Of a stretch of 62,700 bases of DNA, positions 43,630 to 52,588 are shown piece by piece. A program made the translations under genes and the position numbers. The stretch lies in assembly GCF_038181555.1 (NCBI RefSeq), contig NZ_JBBWUA010000019.1, positions 1 through 62,700 of the forward strand, written 5' to 3'. The stretch's first letter is position 1. Every line of letters starts with the position of its first letter. Below the pieces are notes generated by a model. It made no database searches, was not told the origin of the DNA, and was given only the letters and a program-made list of their open reading frames with translations. The stretch comes from Desulfitobacterium sp038181555 (GTDB lineage: Bacteria; Bacillota; Desulfitobacteriia; Desulfitobacteriales; Desulfitobacteriaceae).

Positions 43630-43929
43630 TTGTACTTCCACGATAATCTTATCATCTGTTATGTCCAAGACCCCAGCTGTGATCGTTTTCTCTTCCAGCT
43701 GGCAGGCGGAGAGGTATGTGAGGTAAGCAAGGAGGTGTTCTTTGCCCAATGGCGAGAGTACCGTGACTTCGAGGCAGCACGTGCTCTGGAAGAAGGTGTA
43801 GCTTATCGTCCACTGCCTGTGAACATGTCCTTCACCTGCAACATCAAATGTCTGCCCATCAATATGAATCAGAGGCGCAAACGTAAATCGGCTTATTTAA
43901 TGCAACAGCCCATGCTTGCCCATGGCTAA
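43630..43929 (+). CDS. Hypothetical small protein
   Basis: About 99 aa from a TTG at 43630 that has AGGAAGGTGG eight bases upstream; a GTG at 43618 is too near to that site. The sequence (LYFHDNLIICYVQDPSCDRFLFQLAGGEVCEVSKEVFF, given here only by its parts YVQDPS and GGEVCEV) has no motif I recognise. It lacks a membrane helix. The last 35 residues are basic and contain two Cys (CNIKC). A strong bidirectional terminator follows 44 bases later, which supports it as a real transcribed gene. Confidence 0.5.
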   Translation: MYFHDNLIICYVQDPSCDRFLFQLAGGEVCEVSKEVFFAQWREYRDFEAARALEEGVAYRPLPVNMSFTCNIKCLPINMNQRRKRKSAYLMQQPMLAHG

Positions 43930-43972
43930 TGTATAGGAAAGAGCTGAAAACGGATGCGTCTTTTGTTTTATA

Positions 43973-44003
43973 CAAAAAAGGGACTTACATAGTCCCTTTT
44001 TTG
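43973..44003. terminator. Bidirectional intrinsic terminator
   Basis: A perfect 13-bp stem (CAAAAAAGGGACT and AGTCCCTTTTTTG) with a 5-base loop. It has a T run on both strands, so it can end the plus-strand gene at 43630-43929 and the minus-strand gene at 44082. Confidence 0.9.
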
Positions 44004-44081
44004 TGTGTCATATTCTATTGTAGATCTTATTCAGTTATTATTTTGTTATTATTCAGTTGTTCTCGTTCTTTCTTAATGCCA

Positions 44082-44270
44082 TTAGGATGTGGGATTGGAT
44101 TGTTGGTATGCAGCTACCAACTCATCGACGTGATATGTCATCCCTTTGCCTTTGTACTCCAGCGAAACCTGCTGGGCTGCGGGATTGTATCCAATATACT
44201 TCATCCCCAACTGTTTTGCCATGTTTGCCAGTTCAATACGCGCGCCTCGTCCTAAGTCTTGAAATTTCAT
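44082..44270 (-). CDS. Hypothetical 62-aa protein
   Basis: Starts MKFQDLGRGARIELANMAK behind AGGGGCG; the frame to 44279 would add three residues only. The protein is basic in its first half, with an amphipathic helix and a short strand-rich end (GYNPAAQQVSLEYKGKG). No family recognised. Flanked by a terminator downstream and by the citrate lyase operon upstream (gap 44271-44473 without a recognised promoter). Confidence 0.55.
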   Translation of the reverse strand: MKFQDLGRGARIELANMAKQLGMKYIGYNPAAQQVSLEYKGKGMTYHVDELVAAYQQSNPTS

Positions 44271-44473
44271 TGTGCACACGCCCCTTATACCATTTTCTCT
44301 CTGTAAGGTAAATCTCGGGTGTCTGGAGTACAGTATTCAGTTTTCGAGTCTTCTAAGAAAGACAACCTGCGGCTCAGCAAAATGCTTTGTTAACACTTTG
44401 TTAACCCGATGTTAAGATTATCATATCCTATTCATTCTCGTGTTGCAACTTGCTTTTCTACATTTTATAAGTC

Positions 44474-46018
44474 TTACTCTTTTGCTTGTCTCACGACATC
44501 AATGACGGTTCCATCACGGTATTCTACCACAGCCACGACGCGGTCCGTAAATTCTATCGTCTCCGGTACGCCGGTTAAGCTCTCGGATATTTTTTTCAGT
44601 TCTTCAATCGTTATAATCGGCAAATCACTGTCTTTTAGTTTTTCCAGAAGATCTTTGCGGCGCGGGTTAATAGCGATTCCTCGCTCCGTAACTAGAACAT
44701 CGATGGTTTCCCCCGGTGTCGTCACGGTGGTGACCCGATCCTTAATAACCGGCAGCCGTCCTTTGGTGAGGCTGGTCACGATAATCGCAATCTTCGAGCC
44801 TGCCGCAGTATCATTATGCCCTCCGGAAGCTCCCATGATGACGCCATCAGAACCGGTTACTACGTTGACATTAAAGTCTGTGTCGATTTCTGTGGCTCCC
44901 AATATCATGACATCCAGGTTGTTGACGATGGCCCCTTTATCATGAGGGTTACCATAAAGGGAACCGGACATCGCCTGATGGCGGGGATTTTCTCGGTAAG
45001 AGGCTACGGCTTTTAAGTCGAAGCACTGAACATCAAAAAGATTTCTAAACAGCCCTTCATTGAGCATATCGACGATATAGCCAGTGATGCCACCGGCAGC
45101 AAAGCTTCCCACAACATTCTTTTCCTGCATGTACTTACGTACCTCAGCAGCAACGGCTAAAGATGTACCACCGGCACCGGTTTGGAAGGACATCTCGTTT
45201 TGGATATAGCCCGCTTCATTGATCAATTGGGCAGCCATCTTGGCAATGCGCAGGCCCACGGGATCCTTAGTGACTGTAAGAGTTCCTGAAACAATCCCAT
45301 TGGCATCACCAATCGAGTCCACTTGAACTACATAATCGACGAAGTCCTGAGTGATTTCTATGGGGCAAGCCGGGTAAGGAGCGAGGTGGTCGGTAACCGC
45401 CACTACTTTATCCGCAAAAAAAGCATCTGCAACTGCATAGGATAGGGTACCACAAGCTGCAGGGCCCCCTACTCCGTTGACATTGCCATAGGCATCGGCA
45501 GTGGGTGCAGCAATAAATGCCACATCCACGTGTAAATCACCGCTTTCAATGGCCCGCGGACGTCCTCCGTGACTCATGAATACAGCAGGATGCCTCAAGA
45601 GGCCTTGGGAAATGGCTTTCGCCACAGGTCCCGGCGAAATGTAGTTTACGGAGATCTTGGTAACGATTCCCTTTTTCATATAATCCACAAGTGGCTCGTG
45701 GATAGGGAAAATCCCGGTTGCGGCTACATGAATATCTTTGTAGCCCCGTTGAGCGACGACGGCCATCACTTGATTGAGGACATAATCCCCATTTCTCAAG
45801 TGGTGATGGAAGGATAGGGTCATCCCATCTTTTAGGCCCACTTTGTCTAAGGCTTCTTCAATACTAGCTAAAAGCTTCTTCTCTCCTGGTTTAACCGAGC
45901 GAAGGGTAACCGAGGCTTTGGCTCTCTCTCCGTAATTGGCAAAGGCCCCCATGAAAGGTTTAACCTCACCATATCCTTCTATATAATCTGGAATCTCTCT
46001 TCCAAGTATATTTTTCAT
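44474..46018 (-). CDS. citF: Citrate lyase alpha subunit
   Basis: Acetyl-ACP:citrate ACP-transferase subunit of citrate lyase. 514 aa, full length. Family blocks visible: LSFHHHLRNGDYVLNQVM, HVAATGIFPIHEPLV, SHGGRPRAIESGDLHVDVAFIAAP, TGAGGTSLAVAAEVR, TGSDGVIMGASGGHNDTAAGSKI and the C-terminal GIAINPRRKDLLEKL. It is 33 bases after citE and is the last citrate lyase gene; citC, citX and citG, needed to make and attach the prosthetic group, are not in the window. Confidence 0.95.
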   Translation of the reverse strand: MKNILGREIPDYIEGYGEVKPFMGAFANYGERAKASVTLRSVKPGEKKLLASIEEALDKVGLKDGMTLSFHHHLRNGDYVLNQVMAVVAQRGYKDIHVAATGIFPIHEPLVDYMKKGIVTKISVNYISPGPVAKAISQGLLRHPAVFMSHGGRPRAIESGDLHVDVAFIAAPTADAYGNVNGVGGPAACGTLSYAVADAFFADKVVAVTDHLAPYPACPIEITQDFVDYVVQVDSIGDANGIVSGTLTVTKDPVGLRIAKMAAQLINEAGYIQNEMSFQTGAGGTSLAVAAEVRKYMQEKNVVGSFAAGGITGYIVDMLNEGLFRNLFDVQCFDLKAVASYRENPRHQAMSGSLYGNPHDKGAIVNNLDVMILGATEIDTDFNVNVVTGSDGVIMGASGGHNDTAAGSKIAIIVTSLTKGRLPVIKDRVTTVTTPGETIDVLVTERGIAINPRRKDLLEKLKDSDLPIITIEELKKISESLTGVPETIEFTDRVVAVVEYRDGTVIDVVRQAKE

Positions 46019-46051
46019 GGTACTTCTTTCATCCCTTTCCTAAATCGTGAT

Positions 46052-46759
46052 TTACTGAAAAATGGTATTGAGAGTATCGACTTGGCGACCATCCAAGGCT
46101 AGTTTACCGGTAAAGCCCAGTCGTCTTGCGGCCGAAGCGTCATTGGCCAAGCCTTCGTAATCATTACCGTCTGAAAATATGGTGTCGATAGCGTCGATTC
46201 CGGCGGCTCGGCAGGCGATGCCAACTCGGCCACGCACATAGTAGAGCTCTGCTCCCTCTTTTGTCCGTTGTGTACCAAACTCAGCCATGAGTCCTTCCCC
46301 GTTGAACCACAACCCGGTCACCCGAGGTGAAGAGGATATGAGCTGATTAATATTTTCTATACCTGAAGCGGTTTCCAAAATAGGAATGATCTCGATGGAC
46401 CCCTCGGGAAACCCTTCCTCTTTTTCTATTTTAGTTAGCAGACCTTCTGCTTGCTTAATCACTTGCTCGTTTGCCTTGGGGATAATGAGAGCACCTGGCT
46501 TTACTCGGGCAATACGATCCAAGTCTTTTTGTCCCTCTTCCGTATCGAGTGGATTCACTCGAACCATTACTTCTACCTGAGAATAGTCTAAGAAGCTCAA
46601 GGCTTCTCTCACCAAATTACGGGCACTATCCTTGTCTGGGGCTGCTACCCGCTCTTCTAAATCAAAAATCACCACATCCGGATCGAATACAGGTGCATCT
46701 TGAATGTGCTTAGGATTGTTACCGGATATAATCAAAAGACTTCTTCTTAGCCTTTTCAT
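46052..46759 (-). CDS. citE: Citrate lyase beta subunit (short form)
   Basis: Citryl-ACP lyase, HpcH/HpaI aldolase superfamily. The N-terminus RRSLLIISGNNPKHIQDAP and FDLEERVAAPDKDSAR, the VRVNPLD segment, KANEQVI, ETASGIENI and DGNDYEGLANDA mark the family. Only 235 aa: the usual CitE is about 290-300 aa, and here the chain ends right after GRQVDTLNTIF, where a typical CitE has its IHPxQ motif and another 50 residues. It is either a short subtype or a C-terminally truncated protein. Confidence 0.88.
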   Translation of the reverse strand: MKRLRRSLLIISGNNPKHIQDAPVFDPDVVIFDLEERVAAPDKDSARNLVREALSFLDYSQVEVMVRVNPLDTEEGQKDLDRIARVKPGALIIPKANEQVIKQAEGLLTKIEKEEGFPEGSIEIIPILETASGIENINQLISSSPRVTGLWFNGEGLMAEFGTQRTKEGAELYYVRGRVGIACRAAGIDAIDTIFSDGNDYEGLANDASAARRLGFTGKLALDGRQVDTLNTIFQ

Positions 46760-46850
46760 ATAAAAAACGACTCCCTTCTTTTCTCCTTAGCAATAAATAA
46801 AACAGTGTTTCAAAACCATTTTATAAAACACTTACCCTTAAAGCTTTGTC

Positions 46851-47123
46851 CTAGACAAGAGCTCTCTCCAAGGCAGTTTGAACACGAGCTCGAATGGTGT
46901 AGTTCAAGGCCCCTTTATCCTGAACCTTAACAGTGACGTCTTCTGCACCCATTTCCGCGACTTGGTCCTTGACTACTTGCTCAATTTGCTTGCCAAATTG
47001 TTTGAGGATAACGCGTTTGGTTTCCAGCTGAACTTGAACCCCGCCTTTTTCATTAGGCGCTACGGTTACAAGCACGTCATTGGATTCTAAGGCCCCTGCT
47101 TGTGCTGTTTTACTGATCTTCAT
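46851..47123 (-). CDS. citD: Citrate lyase acyl carrier protein (gamma subunit)
   Basis: Carries the 2'-(5''-phosphoribosyl)-3'-dephospho-CoA group. 90 aa; start MKISKTAQAGALESNDVLV, with the modified serine expected at S14. C-terminal NYTIRARVQTALERAL is typical. It has a strong AGGAGGG site and leads citD-citE-citF. Confidence 0.95.
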   Translation of the reverse strand: MKISKTAQAGALESNDVLVTVAPNEKGGVQVQLETKRVILKQFGKQIEQVVKDQVAEMGAEDVTVKVQDKGALNYTIRARVQTALERALV

Positions 47124-47470
47124 AAAATCCCCTCCTTAATTCTAAAATATTTTAACGGAAATTCTGCCGTCATTGGCTTATTTCCGCTTTTAGCTATGAA
47201 CCCTAATTCTCTACAGCAGATTTATCTAGCTTATATTTAATACGGTTGCTTAATCTCGACAATTTATGCTAATAAAAACCTACTATTCTTTTTAGTTTAA
47301 CCCCATATTTCCTCCTTTGACAATAGGATTACCTTATGTTGCAAAAGTTTGAAAATTCGTTCGTATTAAGAAAAAATTTGCCGAGACAATGACCTCTGAA
47401 TCGATTATAATTCAGTTAGCTGCTTATTAAGCTAAGATCAGACTTATTTCACATTCATAAGGAGGCGTCT
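47124..47470. other. Divergent gap between citD and a small membrane protein gene
   Basis: No coding frame of note. Must contain the promoters of citD (minus) and of the 47471 gene (plus). A TTGACA-like -35 occurs at 47318 on the plus strand, but I find no good -10 at the correct distance. No operator palindrome is evident. Confidence 0.4.
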
Positions 47471-47749
47471 TTGTTGAGTATTTTTGAAGCTCTGATGTTG
47501 GTGTGTTTCGGGGCCGCCTGGCCTTTTTCTATTTATAAGTCTTATGTATCCCGTTCCGTGGAAGGCAAAAGCGCCTTCTTCCTGATCATTATTTTAATAG
47601 GCTATGTCGCTGGTATCCTCCATAAGCTCTTCTTCCAATATGATTTAGTTATCTTCCTCTATGTCTTGAATCTCATCATGGTATCGACTGATTTTATGCT
47701 CTATCTGCGCAATCGCCGCCTGGCTAAAATTCATCAACAGATTTCCTAA
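47471..47749 (+). CDS. Small PQ-loop/SemiSWEET-like membrane protein
   Basis: 92 aa with three membrane helices (about 5-22, 33-52, 56-75) and a basic tail. The first helix region (CFGAAWPFSIYKSYVSRSVEGKS) fits a PQ-loop repeat with a Pro in helix 1 and a loop before helix 2, as in SemiSWEET-type half-transporters; similarity is only moderate. Start is TTG, either 47471 or 47474, behind GGAGGCG. Substrate unknown. Confidence 0.6.
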   Translation: MLSIFEALMLVCFGAAWPFSIYKSYVSRSVEGKSAFFLIIILIGYVAGILHKLFFQYDLVIFLYVLNLIMVSTDFMLYLRNRRLAKIHQQIS

Positions 47750-47828
47750 TCCTCCACCAAATCACCGATAGTAAAAGATAGAACAGGGCACGATATTCAT
47801 AGAAAAATATTAATGGGAGTGACTTAGC

Positions 47829-48200
47829 TTGAGTGAAAATAAAAGCGAATTGGAAGAACGTCTTATGGTCGGTTTACACGGAGCCCCCGAACTCAAGCTG
47901 GGTGAGAAGCTTGAACATCTTGGGGTATTTCGAGAACGTATATTGAAATTACTGACCAAGGACCAAGTTGACGATAAACAGGTTTACCCGGAAATCGAGG
48001 AGGCACTGAAAGACCCACGGTCTACCCGCCTCCTCCTCAATGGAGATTTAGCCTTTGATTTTCGCGCCAAATATATAAAAATTGCTCGGCAATACAATAA
48101 ACCTTATACAGTCGTCAACGACCCAAAGTTAAAAGGAGAAGTCGGCCTTGTGGTGGCTTCTGATCAGGCGGTGGATGTCGAGCAGGTAGAAGTCGAATAG
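47829..48200 (+). CDS. YueI family protein (DUF1694)
   Basis: 123 aa, starts at a TTG (LSENKSELEERLMVGLHG). Family segments: ELKLGEKLEHLGVFRERILKLLT, YPEIEEALKDPRSTRLLLNG, and the C-terminal YTVVNDPKLKGEVGLVVAS. The function of YueI proteins is unknown. It lies 79 bases after the PQ-loop gene and ten bases before the convergent alcohol dehydrogenase stop. Confidence 0.82.
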   Translation: MSENKSELEERLMVGLHGAPELKLGEKLEHLGVFRERILKLLTKDQVDDKQVYPEIEEALKDPRSTRLLLNGDLAFDFRAKYIKIARQYNKPYTVVNDPKLKGEVGLVVASDQAVDVEQVEVE

Positions 48201-48210
48201 ATTGGACTTT

Positions 48211-49341
48211 CTACGGCTTTAAGACAACTTTGATACAGTTATCCTTCTTCTCGTCAAATATCTCATAAGCATGCTCTCCCTTATCCAAGGACAACCGATG
48301 AGTGATGATATCTGTAGCATCAAACCGTCCAGTTTTAATATGATCTAGGATCCGATCCACATAAGAATGAGCAGGACATTGTCCCATTTTTAAGGTGATA
48401 TTTCTAGAGAAGAAATCTCCTAAAGGAAATAGATTATACTTAGCTCCATAGACACCCACTAAGGACACCGTGCCACCTTTGCGTACTGCTTGGGTGGCAA
48501 TTTCAATAGCGGACTTCGATCCTCCTTGGAGCTTCAAAATAGTCTCAATCTTTTCGATCGTAGAGGCTTTACCATCCATGCCTACGCAATCAATGACAAC
48601 GTCTGCGCCTCCGCGGGTTATCTCCTTTATATATTCCCCGGTATTATCATGTTCTTCAAAATTAATAGTTTCCACACCGTAATTCCGATAAGCATGGTCC
48701 AGCCTATAGCTGATGTGGTCTACGGCTATCACGCGCTTGGCTCCCTGAAAAATAGCCCATTTTATGGTCAGTAGACCCACTGGTCCACACCCAAGAACAA
48801 CAACTGTATCTCCCTTTTTGACTCCACCGTTTTCTACTCCCCAATAAGAAGTAGGCAGTATGTCTGTGAGAAATAGAACCTGTTCATCCGTTAGTTCCTC
48901 TGGAATAATTCTAGGTCCCACGTTGGCGTAGGGAACTCTTAGGTATTCAGCCTGTCCGCCATCATAGCCTCCAAAGGTCGAGCTGTAGCCAAAATAAGCC
49001 CCCGTTTCCCCATTGCTATTGGAATTATCACATTGGCTCCACAGGTCATGTTCACAATACCAGCAATGCCCACAGGCGACGGGAAAGGGAACAATGACTC
49101 GATCGCCTTTTTTTACCTTATAAACCTCGTCTCCAACTTCTTCAACTATACCCATGGTTTCATGCCCTAGCACAAAACCCTCCGGCATATTGGGCACCAT
49201 ACCGTGAATGAGGTGGAGGTCCGATCCACAAATGGCTGCCGAAGTAACTTTAACGATGATATCATCTTGGTTGATTATTACTGGGTCACCTACATTTTTA
49301 ACTTTTACATCTCGAACTCCCTCATAGACAATAGCTCTCAT
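48211..49341 (-). CDS. Zinc-dependent alcohol dehydrogenase
   Basis: MDR-family dehydrogenase resembling glutathione-independent formaldehyde or threonine-type dehydrogenases. 376 aa from the ATG at 49341 behind GGAAGGTG. Catalytic zinc: C of AICGSDLH and H, E of GHETMG. Structural zinc: CGHCWYCEHDLWSQC. NAD-binding VVLGCGPVGLLTIKWAI. The insertion with YGYSSTFGGYDGG is typical of the formaldehyde dehydrogenase-like group. Substrate not determinable. Monocistronic between yueI and rnpB. Confidence 0.9.
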   Translation of the reverse strand: MRAIVYEGVRDVKVKNVGDPVIINQDDIIVKVTSAAICGSDLHLIHGMVPNMPEGFVLGHETMGIVEEVGDEVYKVKKGDRVIVPFPVACGHCWYCEHDLWSQCDNSNSNGETGAYFGYSSTFGGYDGGQAEYLRVPYANVGPRIIPEELTDEQVLFLTDILPTSYWGVENGGVKKGDTVVVLGCGPVGLLTIKWAIFQGAKRVIAVDHISYRLDHAYRNYGVETINFEEHDNTGEYIKEITRGGADVVIDCVGMDGKASTIEKIETILKLQGGSKSAIEIATQAVRKGGTVSLVGVYGAKYNLFPLGDFFSRNITLKMGQCPAHSYVDRILDHIKTGRFDATDIITHRLSLDKGEHAYEIFDEKKDNCIKVVLKP

Positions 49342-49425
49342 TAAGTACACCTTCCAGAAAGTTATTTTAGATAGCTTTCTCTTGGCGGTGGGGAACTATT
49401 CAAGGCTGATGAGGTTAGTTGAAGA

Positions 49426-49453
49426 CAAAAAAAGAGCTGCAAAATGCAGCTCT
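49426..49453 (-). terminator. Intrinsic terminator of rnpB
   Basis: Stem AGAGCTGCA/TGCAGCTCT with a 3-base loop, followed on the minus strand by seven T. It lies 21 bases beyond the RNase P RNA 3' end. Confidence 0.9.
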
Positions 49454-49473
49454 ACATAAGAAACTGAAGATCA

Positions 49474-49867
49474 GGCGAAGCCAATCTATAAGCCGGGTTC
49501 TGTTCCTTCCTTTCAGAAGGTGATGATCATCTATCTAGGACCGCTGTTACCAACGGCCTCAAGCGACCTTACCCGGAGACAAAAACGGGCCGTTTTATAG
49601 TCTCCCTATTCAGTCTTGCTCCAAGTGGGGTTTGCAGGGCCAACCTGTCACCAGGCTGCCGGTGAGCTCTTACCTCGCCTTTCCACCCTTACCTACTCGA
49701 AAGTCAGTCCAGGGACCAACCTCCGCTATCGGCGGTATATCTCTGTTGCACTGTCCTTAGGATTCCTCCCACTGGGCGTTACCCAGCACCTTGCCCTATG
49801 GAGCCCGGACTTTCCTCAGAAGCAACCTTTCGGTTCCTGCTTCCGCGACCATCCGATTGACTTCGCT
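49474..49867 (-). ncRNA. rnpB: RNase P RNA
   Basis: Catalytic RNA of RNase P. On the minus strand the universal P4 5' part GAGGAAAGTCCGGGCTCC, the internal GGTAAGGGTGGAAAGG region, and the 3' ACAGAACCCGGCTTA block are all present in order. The ends pair as P1 (GCGAAGTCAATC with GATTGGCTTCGC), which fixes the limits to within a few bases. The layout looks like the ancestral type A. A terminator follows. Confidence 0.95.
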
Positions 49868-49928
49868 TAACTATATTACTTCATTCTACTCTTTTGGTCA
49901 AATTCTTTAATATGGTTCTATTTCCAAT

Positions 49929-50093
49929 CTAATTAACTTTTTCTAGAGCTTTCTCAGATTCTTGCAGTTCTTCCATCTCTGCATCGATATCCATAAGGGA
50001 TGTAATTAATTTTGCTTTATTATCTATGCCGCCTTGAGACAACTTCATGATGATACGATCACGCTCTTGACTTAGAATTTCAGTACGACTCAT
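49929..50093 (-). CDS. Small helical protein, 54 aa
   Basis: Starts MSRTEILSQERDRIIMKL behind a perfect TAAGGAGG site and ends EKALEKVN. The whole chain is a charged helix with a coiled-coil look. It resembles the size of Spo0E-like phosphatases but lacks their SxxLD signature, so I leave it unnamed. It is immediately upstream of rnpB (62-base gap). Confidence 0.6.
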   Translation of the reverse strand: MSRTEILSQERDRIIMKLSQGGIDNKAKLITSLMDIDAEMEELQESEKALEKVN

Positions 50094-50438
50094 AAATTAT
50101 TCCTCCTTATAATAAATGAAATTTAAGTGAGCTGCACTTAAATTCAATATAATTAAGTGAATTTTCACTCTCTATTAGTCTAACAGATCTTTCAATTCTA
50201 ATCCGTGATTCAAATCACGAGATTCGTTTTCTGCAAAGAACAAATGTTAAAATGAAATCATTCAATTCTCACTCTAAATATCTCTTCCTTCGACACTATT
50301 CTACCGTCAAAAATCATATTTGTCAATAATTTTCTGATTTTTCTATAAATTACCTGGCCTTGCCCAAATACAAAAAGGGGTATGGCAACTACTTTCACAA
50401 AGCAGTTGCCATACCCCTTTTGCTTGACTAACCGAAAT
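50094..50438. other. AT-rich gap upstream of the 54-aa gene
   Basis: Holds no further gene. The left part should contain the promoter of the 54-aa protein; the direct sequence AAGTGAA/TTCACTT occurs around 50126-50168 (two copies of AAGTGAATTT-like and AAGTGAGC). The right part is the terminator of the Nif3-like gene. Confidence 0.4.
50371..50421 (-). terminator. Intrinsic terminator after the trmK-nif3 pair
   Basis: A 17-bp stem (AAAAGGGGTATGGCAACT and AGTTGCCATACCCCTTTT) with a 13-base loop, followed on the minus strand by a T run. It starts 18 bases after the stop of the Nif3-like gene. Confidence 0.9.
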
Positions 50439-51599
50439 CTATAGCGACTTCCAAGGGCTTTTCATTCTTTGGCTTATTAGCACTTCTACTCCATTTAGGG
50501 CTTTTTCGCGACTTAGATACTCAGCAAGGGACTGTACCATGGCGACTTCACCCCAGAAATGCCCCATATCGATGATGGATAATCCTGCCTCTAGAGCATC
50601 TAGGGCTTCATGATGATCCACATCGCCTGTAATCAGAAGATCCACTCCATTAAAGAGAGCCTTAGGGATAAAGCTACCACCGCTGCCATTGACGATAGCA
50701 ACTTTGTGAATGAGCCCTTGAGGGTCTCCCGCTAAACGTAAAATAGGTTCTCCAGCCAGGTTTGTGGGTGCAAGCTTCTTCATTTCCACAATCAGTTGGT
50801 TTGCTATGCTCTCCAAACTCACCGGCTGCTTGAGATATCCCTTCACCCCATAGCCCTGAGCCACACCTGTGTTATAAAGTGGTATCAAGTCATATGCAGG
50901 CTCTTCGTAGGGATGAGCTTTTCTCAAGGCTTTTAAGGAACGCTCGATAAGCCCTTCCGATAGTATGCTCTCCAGTCGAATTTCATCAACGCAGGTCAAT
51001 TCTCCAATCTCACCCAGAGTAGGATGTGCACCTGCCAAGGGGCGAAACATCCCTGTTCCTTCCCCTGCAAAAAAACACTCGGAGTACTCAGAGGCATGGG
51101 GGCCATCGGTTATACCAGCTCCTACCCCTGCTTGAGCAAGAGCTTGACGAACTAGCTCCACATGAGTTTGGGGAACATAAGTAACGAGCTTTAAAAGCTT
51201 TTCACTATTCGTAACTCGTAAATACTCCATCTTATCCAGAGCTAAAGCCTTACCTAAGCTCCGGCTGGAAGAGTAGGCCGATTGATCCAAATTGGTATGG
51301 GCAGCATAATAGGCAATCCCGGCCTGAATCAGCTTAAGAGGCAAGTGTGCTCCTTGATTATCTGAACGTAAGTTCTTTAGGGGCCGGAACATGATCGGGT
51401 GATGGGCGATAATCAGCTGGACATCCTTTTGGATAGCCTCTTCTAAAATTTCTGGAGTAAGATCTAATGTCATTAGAACTCTGTCGACGGAGGATGAGAA
51501 GCCGCCCACCAACAAACCCACATTGTCCCACTCTTCAGCCCACCCTTTGGGGGCAATCTTTTCGATGGTTTGAGCAATTACACCGACTGAAACAGACAT
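50439..51599 (-). CDS. Nif3-like dinuclear metal center protein
   Basis: 386 aa. NIF3 domain halves at both ends with the metal ligands in IIAHHPIMFRPLK, AHTNLD and the C-terminal TGDVDHHEALDA and DMGHFWGE. A PII-like insert (about 130-230; KLVTYVPQTHVELV and HPYEEPAYDLIPL) is typical of Bacillus YqfO. The family has a toroidal hexamer; biochemical role uncertain (GTP cyclohydrolase I-like activity has been proposed). It overlaps trmK by 22 bases, the usual arrangement near rpoD. Confidence 0.92.
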   Translation of the reverse strand: MSVSVGVIAQTIEKIAPKGWAEEWDNVGLLVGGFSSSVDRVLMTLDLTPEILEEAIQKDVQLIIAHHPIMFRPLKNLRSDNQGAHLPLKLIQAGIAYYAAHTNLDQSAYSSSRSLGKALALDKMEYLRVTNSEKLLKLVTYVPQTHVELVRQALAQAGVGAGITDGPHASEYSECFFAGEGTGMFRPLAGAHPTLGEIGELTCVDEIRLESILSEGLIERSLKALRKAHPYEEPAYDLIPLYNTGVAQGYGVKGYLKQPVSLESIANQLIVEMKKLAPTNLAGEPILRLAGDPQGLIHKVAIVNGSGGSFIPKALFNGVDLLITGDVDHHEALDALEAGLSIIDMGHFWGEVAMVQSLAEYLSREKALNGVEVLISQRMKSPWKSL

Positions 51600-52405
51600 G
51601 TTTCCATCTCCTCCAACACCCTGATGCTCAGGTCATACTCATCAATTCGCTTTTGCACTTTTTCTTGGGCTGATTTTTTCATCTCACCAATGGTCCTATG
51701 TAAATTGCGTTTTTGCTCATGAAGCAGAACTCGCAGTTCTTCTTGGGGGTCTTCGAGACACAGGGGGCCAAATTCCCAAATCCATTTCCTGATTAGGCTC
51801 TCGGTAAGCTCTTGGACTTGCTCTTGCTTTTGTAGACTTTCCAGAGAGGTTACAGCTACGTGAAGCTTCCTGAGGCACTTCTCAACCATTGTCTGCAATT
51901 CCTCTCCAGTGTACCCTGCACGACGGGAGAAATGCATGACTATGTAGACACGTCCTTCTTCCGCTACATAGCGTTCCTGTATCAGCTTCCAGCCTTCTTG
52001 AAGCAAGGTTAAGCGGACTTTGCCTTCTGCCCCCTGAGGCTGCAAAATGAGGTCCTTAATCCGCGACATCACCAACCCCTGGGCGGCGAAAATCTCCAAC
52101 ATCGTGTTCCCACCCATCCCCGCTAAGGTCAGGGTATCCACCTCCCCCGGCTGAATCGGCGCTAGCCCATCTCCATAGCGCACGTCAATAACCGAGTTTA
52201 AACCACGCCCTTTGATGGCCGCACAGGCTGAGCGATACGGTCCTTCGTGGACATCCACCGCAACAGCCTTCTTTATTCTCCCACTTTCCCAAAGGTAGAT
52301 GGGCAGATAGGCATGGTCTGTGCCAATGTCACCAAGTTGCGAACCCTCAGGCACAAATTTAGCCACCATTTGTAGACGTGGACCAATACTCACCGAAACT
52401 GTCAT
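51578..52405 (-). CDS. trmK: tRNA (adenine-22-N1)-methyltransferase
   Basis: Methylates A22 in tRNA using SAM. 275 aa; N-terminal Rossmann domain with DIGTDHAYLPIYL (motif I), AVDVHEGPYRSA, YGDGLAPI and TLAGMGGNTM (catalytic-region motif), then a C-terminal coiled coil. Next to the Nif3-like gene and rpoD, as in Bacillus (yqfN-yqfO-sigA). The 3' end overlaps the next gene. Confidence 0.93.
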   Translation of the reverse strand: MTVSVSIGPRLQMVAKFVPEGSQLGDIGTDHAYLPIYLWESGRIKKAVAVDVHEGPYRSACAAIKGRGLNSVIDVRYGDGLAPIQPGEVDTLTLAGMGGNTMLEIFAAQGLVMSRIKDLILQPQGAEGKVRLTLLQEGWKLIQERYVAEEGRVYIVMHFSRRAGYTGEELQTMVEKCLRKLHVAVTSLESLQKQEQVQELTESLIRKWIWEFGPLCLEDPQEELRVLLHEQKRNLHRTIGEMKKSAQEKVQKRIDEYDLSIRVLEEMETCLFQSV

Positions 52406-52503
52406 AGGAAATCCCCTTCCGGTCCCTTTATTTTGGGGTATTTATATCTGGCATATGTAAAAATAGCGAGATGCAATACACATCTCGCTACATTCATTCT
52501 TAG

Positions 52504-52579
52504 TGGTGACCCGTACGGGATTCGAACCCGTGTTACCGCCGTGAAAGGGCGGTGTCTTAGGCCGCTTGACCAACGGGCC
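52504..52579 (-). tRNA. tRNA-Glu (UUC)
   Basis: 76-base cloverleaf with encoded CCA. Acceptor GGCCCGT/ACGGGTC, anticodon stem CCGCC/GGCGG around CTTTCAC-type loop with TTC anticodon, T-arm GGGTTCGAATCCC. First of three clustered tRNAs. Confidence 0.95.
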
Positions 52580-52588
52580 ATTTTGGGT

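Noticed and set aside
44409..44945. 178-codon plus-strand frame over citF
   Set aside because: Antisense shadow of citF; Ser/Thr-rich composition typical of the reverse frame and no initiation signals.
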